Part shown: positions 33,609 through 34,237 of the stretch, piece after piece | Numbering within the stretch: the first letter of the stretch is position 1 | Layout of the letters: each line of letters begins with the position of its first letter | Origin: Thermoplasmata archaeon | Lineage (GTDB): Archaea > Thermoplasmatota > Thermoplasmata > Lutacidiplasmatales > UBA184 | Assembly (NCBI GenBank): GCA_030040865.1 | Contig: JASHSX010000138.1 | Span: 1-34,237, forward strand | DNA: 34,237 bases | Direction: 5' to 3' | Notes under the pieces: model-generated | The model's database searches: none | The model's input: the letters and a program-made list of their open reading frames with translations, nothing else | Told to the model about the DNA's origin: nothing | Position numbers and translations under genes: made by a program

Positions 33609-34237
33609 CCGGAGCCGCCGCGCCGGAGGTCCTCGATGACCTCCTTGGCCCGGTCGAACCGAACCTGGTGGTCCGCGACGAGCCGCGCCACGACCCGGTC
33701 GACCTCGTCCGCCCGGGCCCCCGCGCTCACGGCGAGGTTCCGCGCGTGCAGCTCCATGTGGCCCCGCTGGATCCCCTCGGTCGCGAGCGCCCGGAGCGCC
33801 GAGAAGTTCTGGGCGAGTCCCACGGCCGCGAGCACCTCGGCGAGCTCACGGGCGCTCTTCACTCCGAGCACCTTCACGTTCGCCTTCGCGGTCGGGTGCA
33901 CGGCGGTCGCCCCCCCGATGAGCCCGACCGCGGCCGGGAACTCGATGGTGCCGACCAGGTTGCCGTCGCGGTCCTTCTCGTAGGTCGTGAGCGGTCGGAC
34001 GACGCCGCCGGCCGACTGCCACGCGGCGAAGGTGTGCGCCCCGGCCTCGATCGCCCGGAAGTCGTTCCCCGTCGCGATCACGACGCTCGAGATCCCGTTC
34101 ATGATCCCCTTGTTGTGGGTCGCGCAGCGGAACGGATCGGCGACGGCGAACGCGTAGGCGTCCAGGATCGCGTCGACGACCTGCGGTCCGGTCGCCGACT
34201 CGGTGGCGAGCAGCGCCGCCGGGAACGTCGCGTGGGC
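33605..34237 (-). CDS. Hydroxymethylglutaryl-CoA reductase, class II, 5' truncated by the window
   Basis: Reading through to the window edge: [86 protein letters not shown]...[26 protein letters not shown]...[16 protein letters not shown]. Class II motifs THNKGIMNG, TGNDxRAxEAGAH and GHMxLHARN present. 4-bp overlap with pdxT. Confidence 0.95.
   Translation of the reverse strand, partial: AHATFPAALLATESATGPQVVDAILDAYAFAVADPFRCATHNKGIMNGISSVVIATGNDFRAIEAGAHTFAAWQSAGGVVRPLTTYEKDRDGNLVGTIEFPAAVGLIGGATAVHPTAKANVKVLGVKSARELAEVLAAVGLAQNFSALRALATEGIQRGHMELHARNLAVSAGARADEVDRVVARLVADHQVRFDRAKEVIEDLRRGGSG

Noticed and set aside
1-34237. CRISPR array, inverted terminal repeats, transposon or prophage
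   Set aside because: No regularly spaced repeats, transposase, integrase or phage structural genes were seen by reading; the tRNAs have no adjacent integrase or obvious att duplication.

Overview
This looks like a gene-dense, very GC-rich archaeal chromosomal segment, probably from a Thermoplasmatota-like lineage. That placement is inferred from archaeal NAC, Dph2, a PAC2 protein, DUF131, class II HMG-CoA reductase and an archaeal-type MetRS; no phylogeny was run. I can support about 36 protein-coding genes and two tRNAs: tRNA-Cys(GCA) and tRNA-Val(CAC). I saw no rRNA, CRISPR array, phage, transposase or restriction-modification cassette. Many neighbours overlap by 4 bp (ATGA/GTGA), and CTTTA-like boxes lie about 25-40 nt upstream of several starts, consistent with archaeal promoters and leaderless or short-leader mRNAs. 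Three places deserve attention. (1) A minus-strand cluster combines a convincing SQD1/Agl3-type UDP-sulfoquinovose synthase, a UTP-glucose-1-phosphate uridylyltransferase and two tandem GT4 glycosyltransferases, suggesting sulfonated-sugar (sulfolipid or N-glycan) biosynthesis. (2) A protein with four CBS domains carries a C-terminal domain resembling the HPF/RaiA ribosome-hibernation fold, and sits among NAC, an Ard1/RimI-like N-acetyltransferase, a PAC2 protein, NUDIX and Dph2. (3) MetRS has an unusual C-terminus that appears to hold two tandem OB/EMAP-like modules. All family calls come from reading motifs, with no database search.
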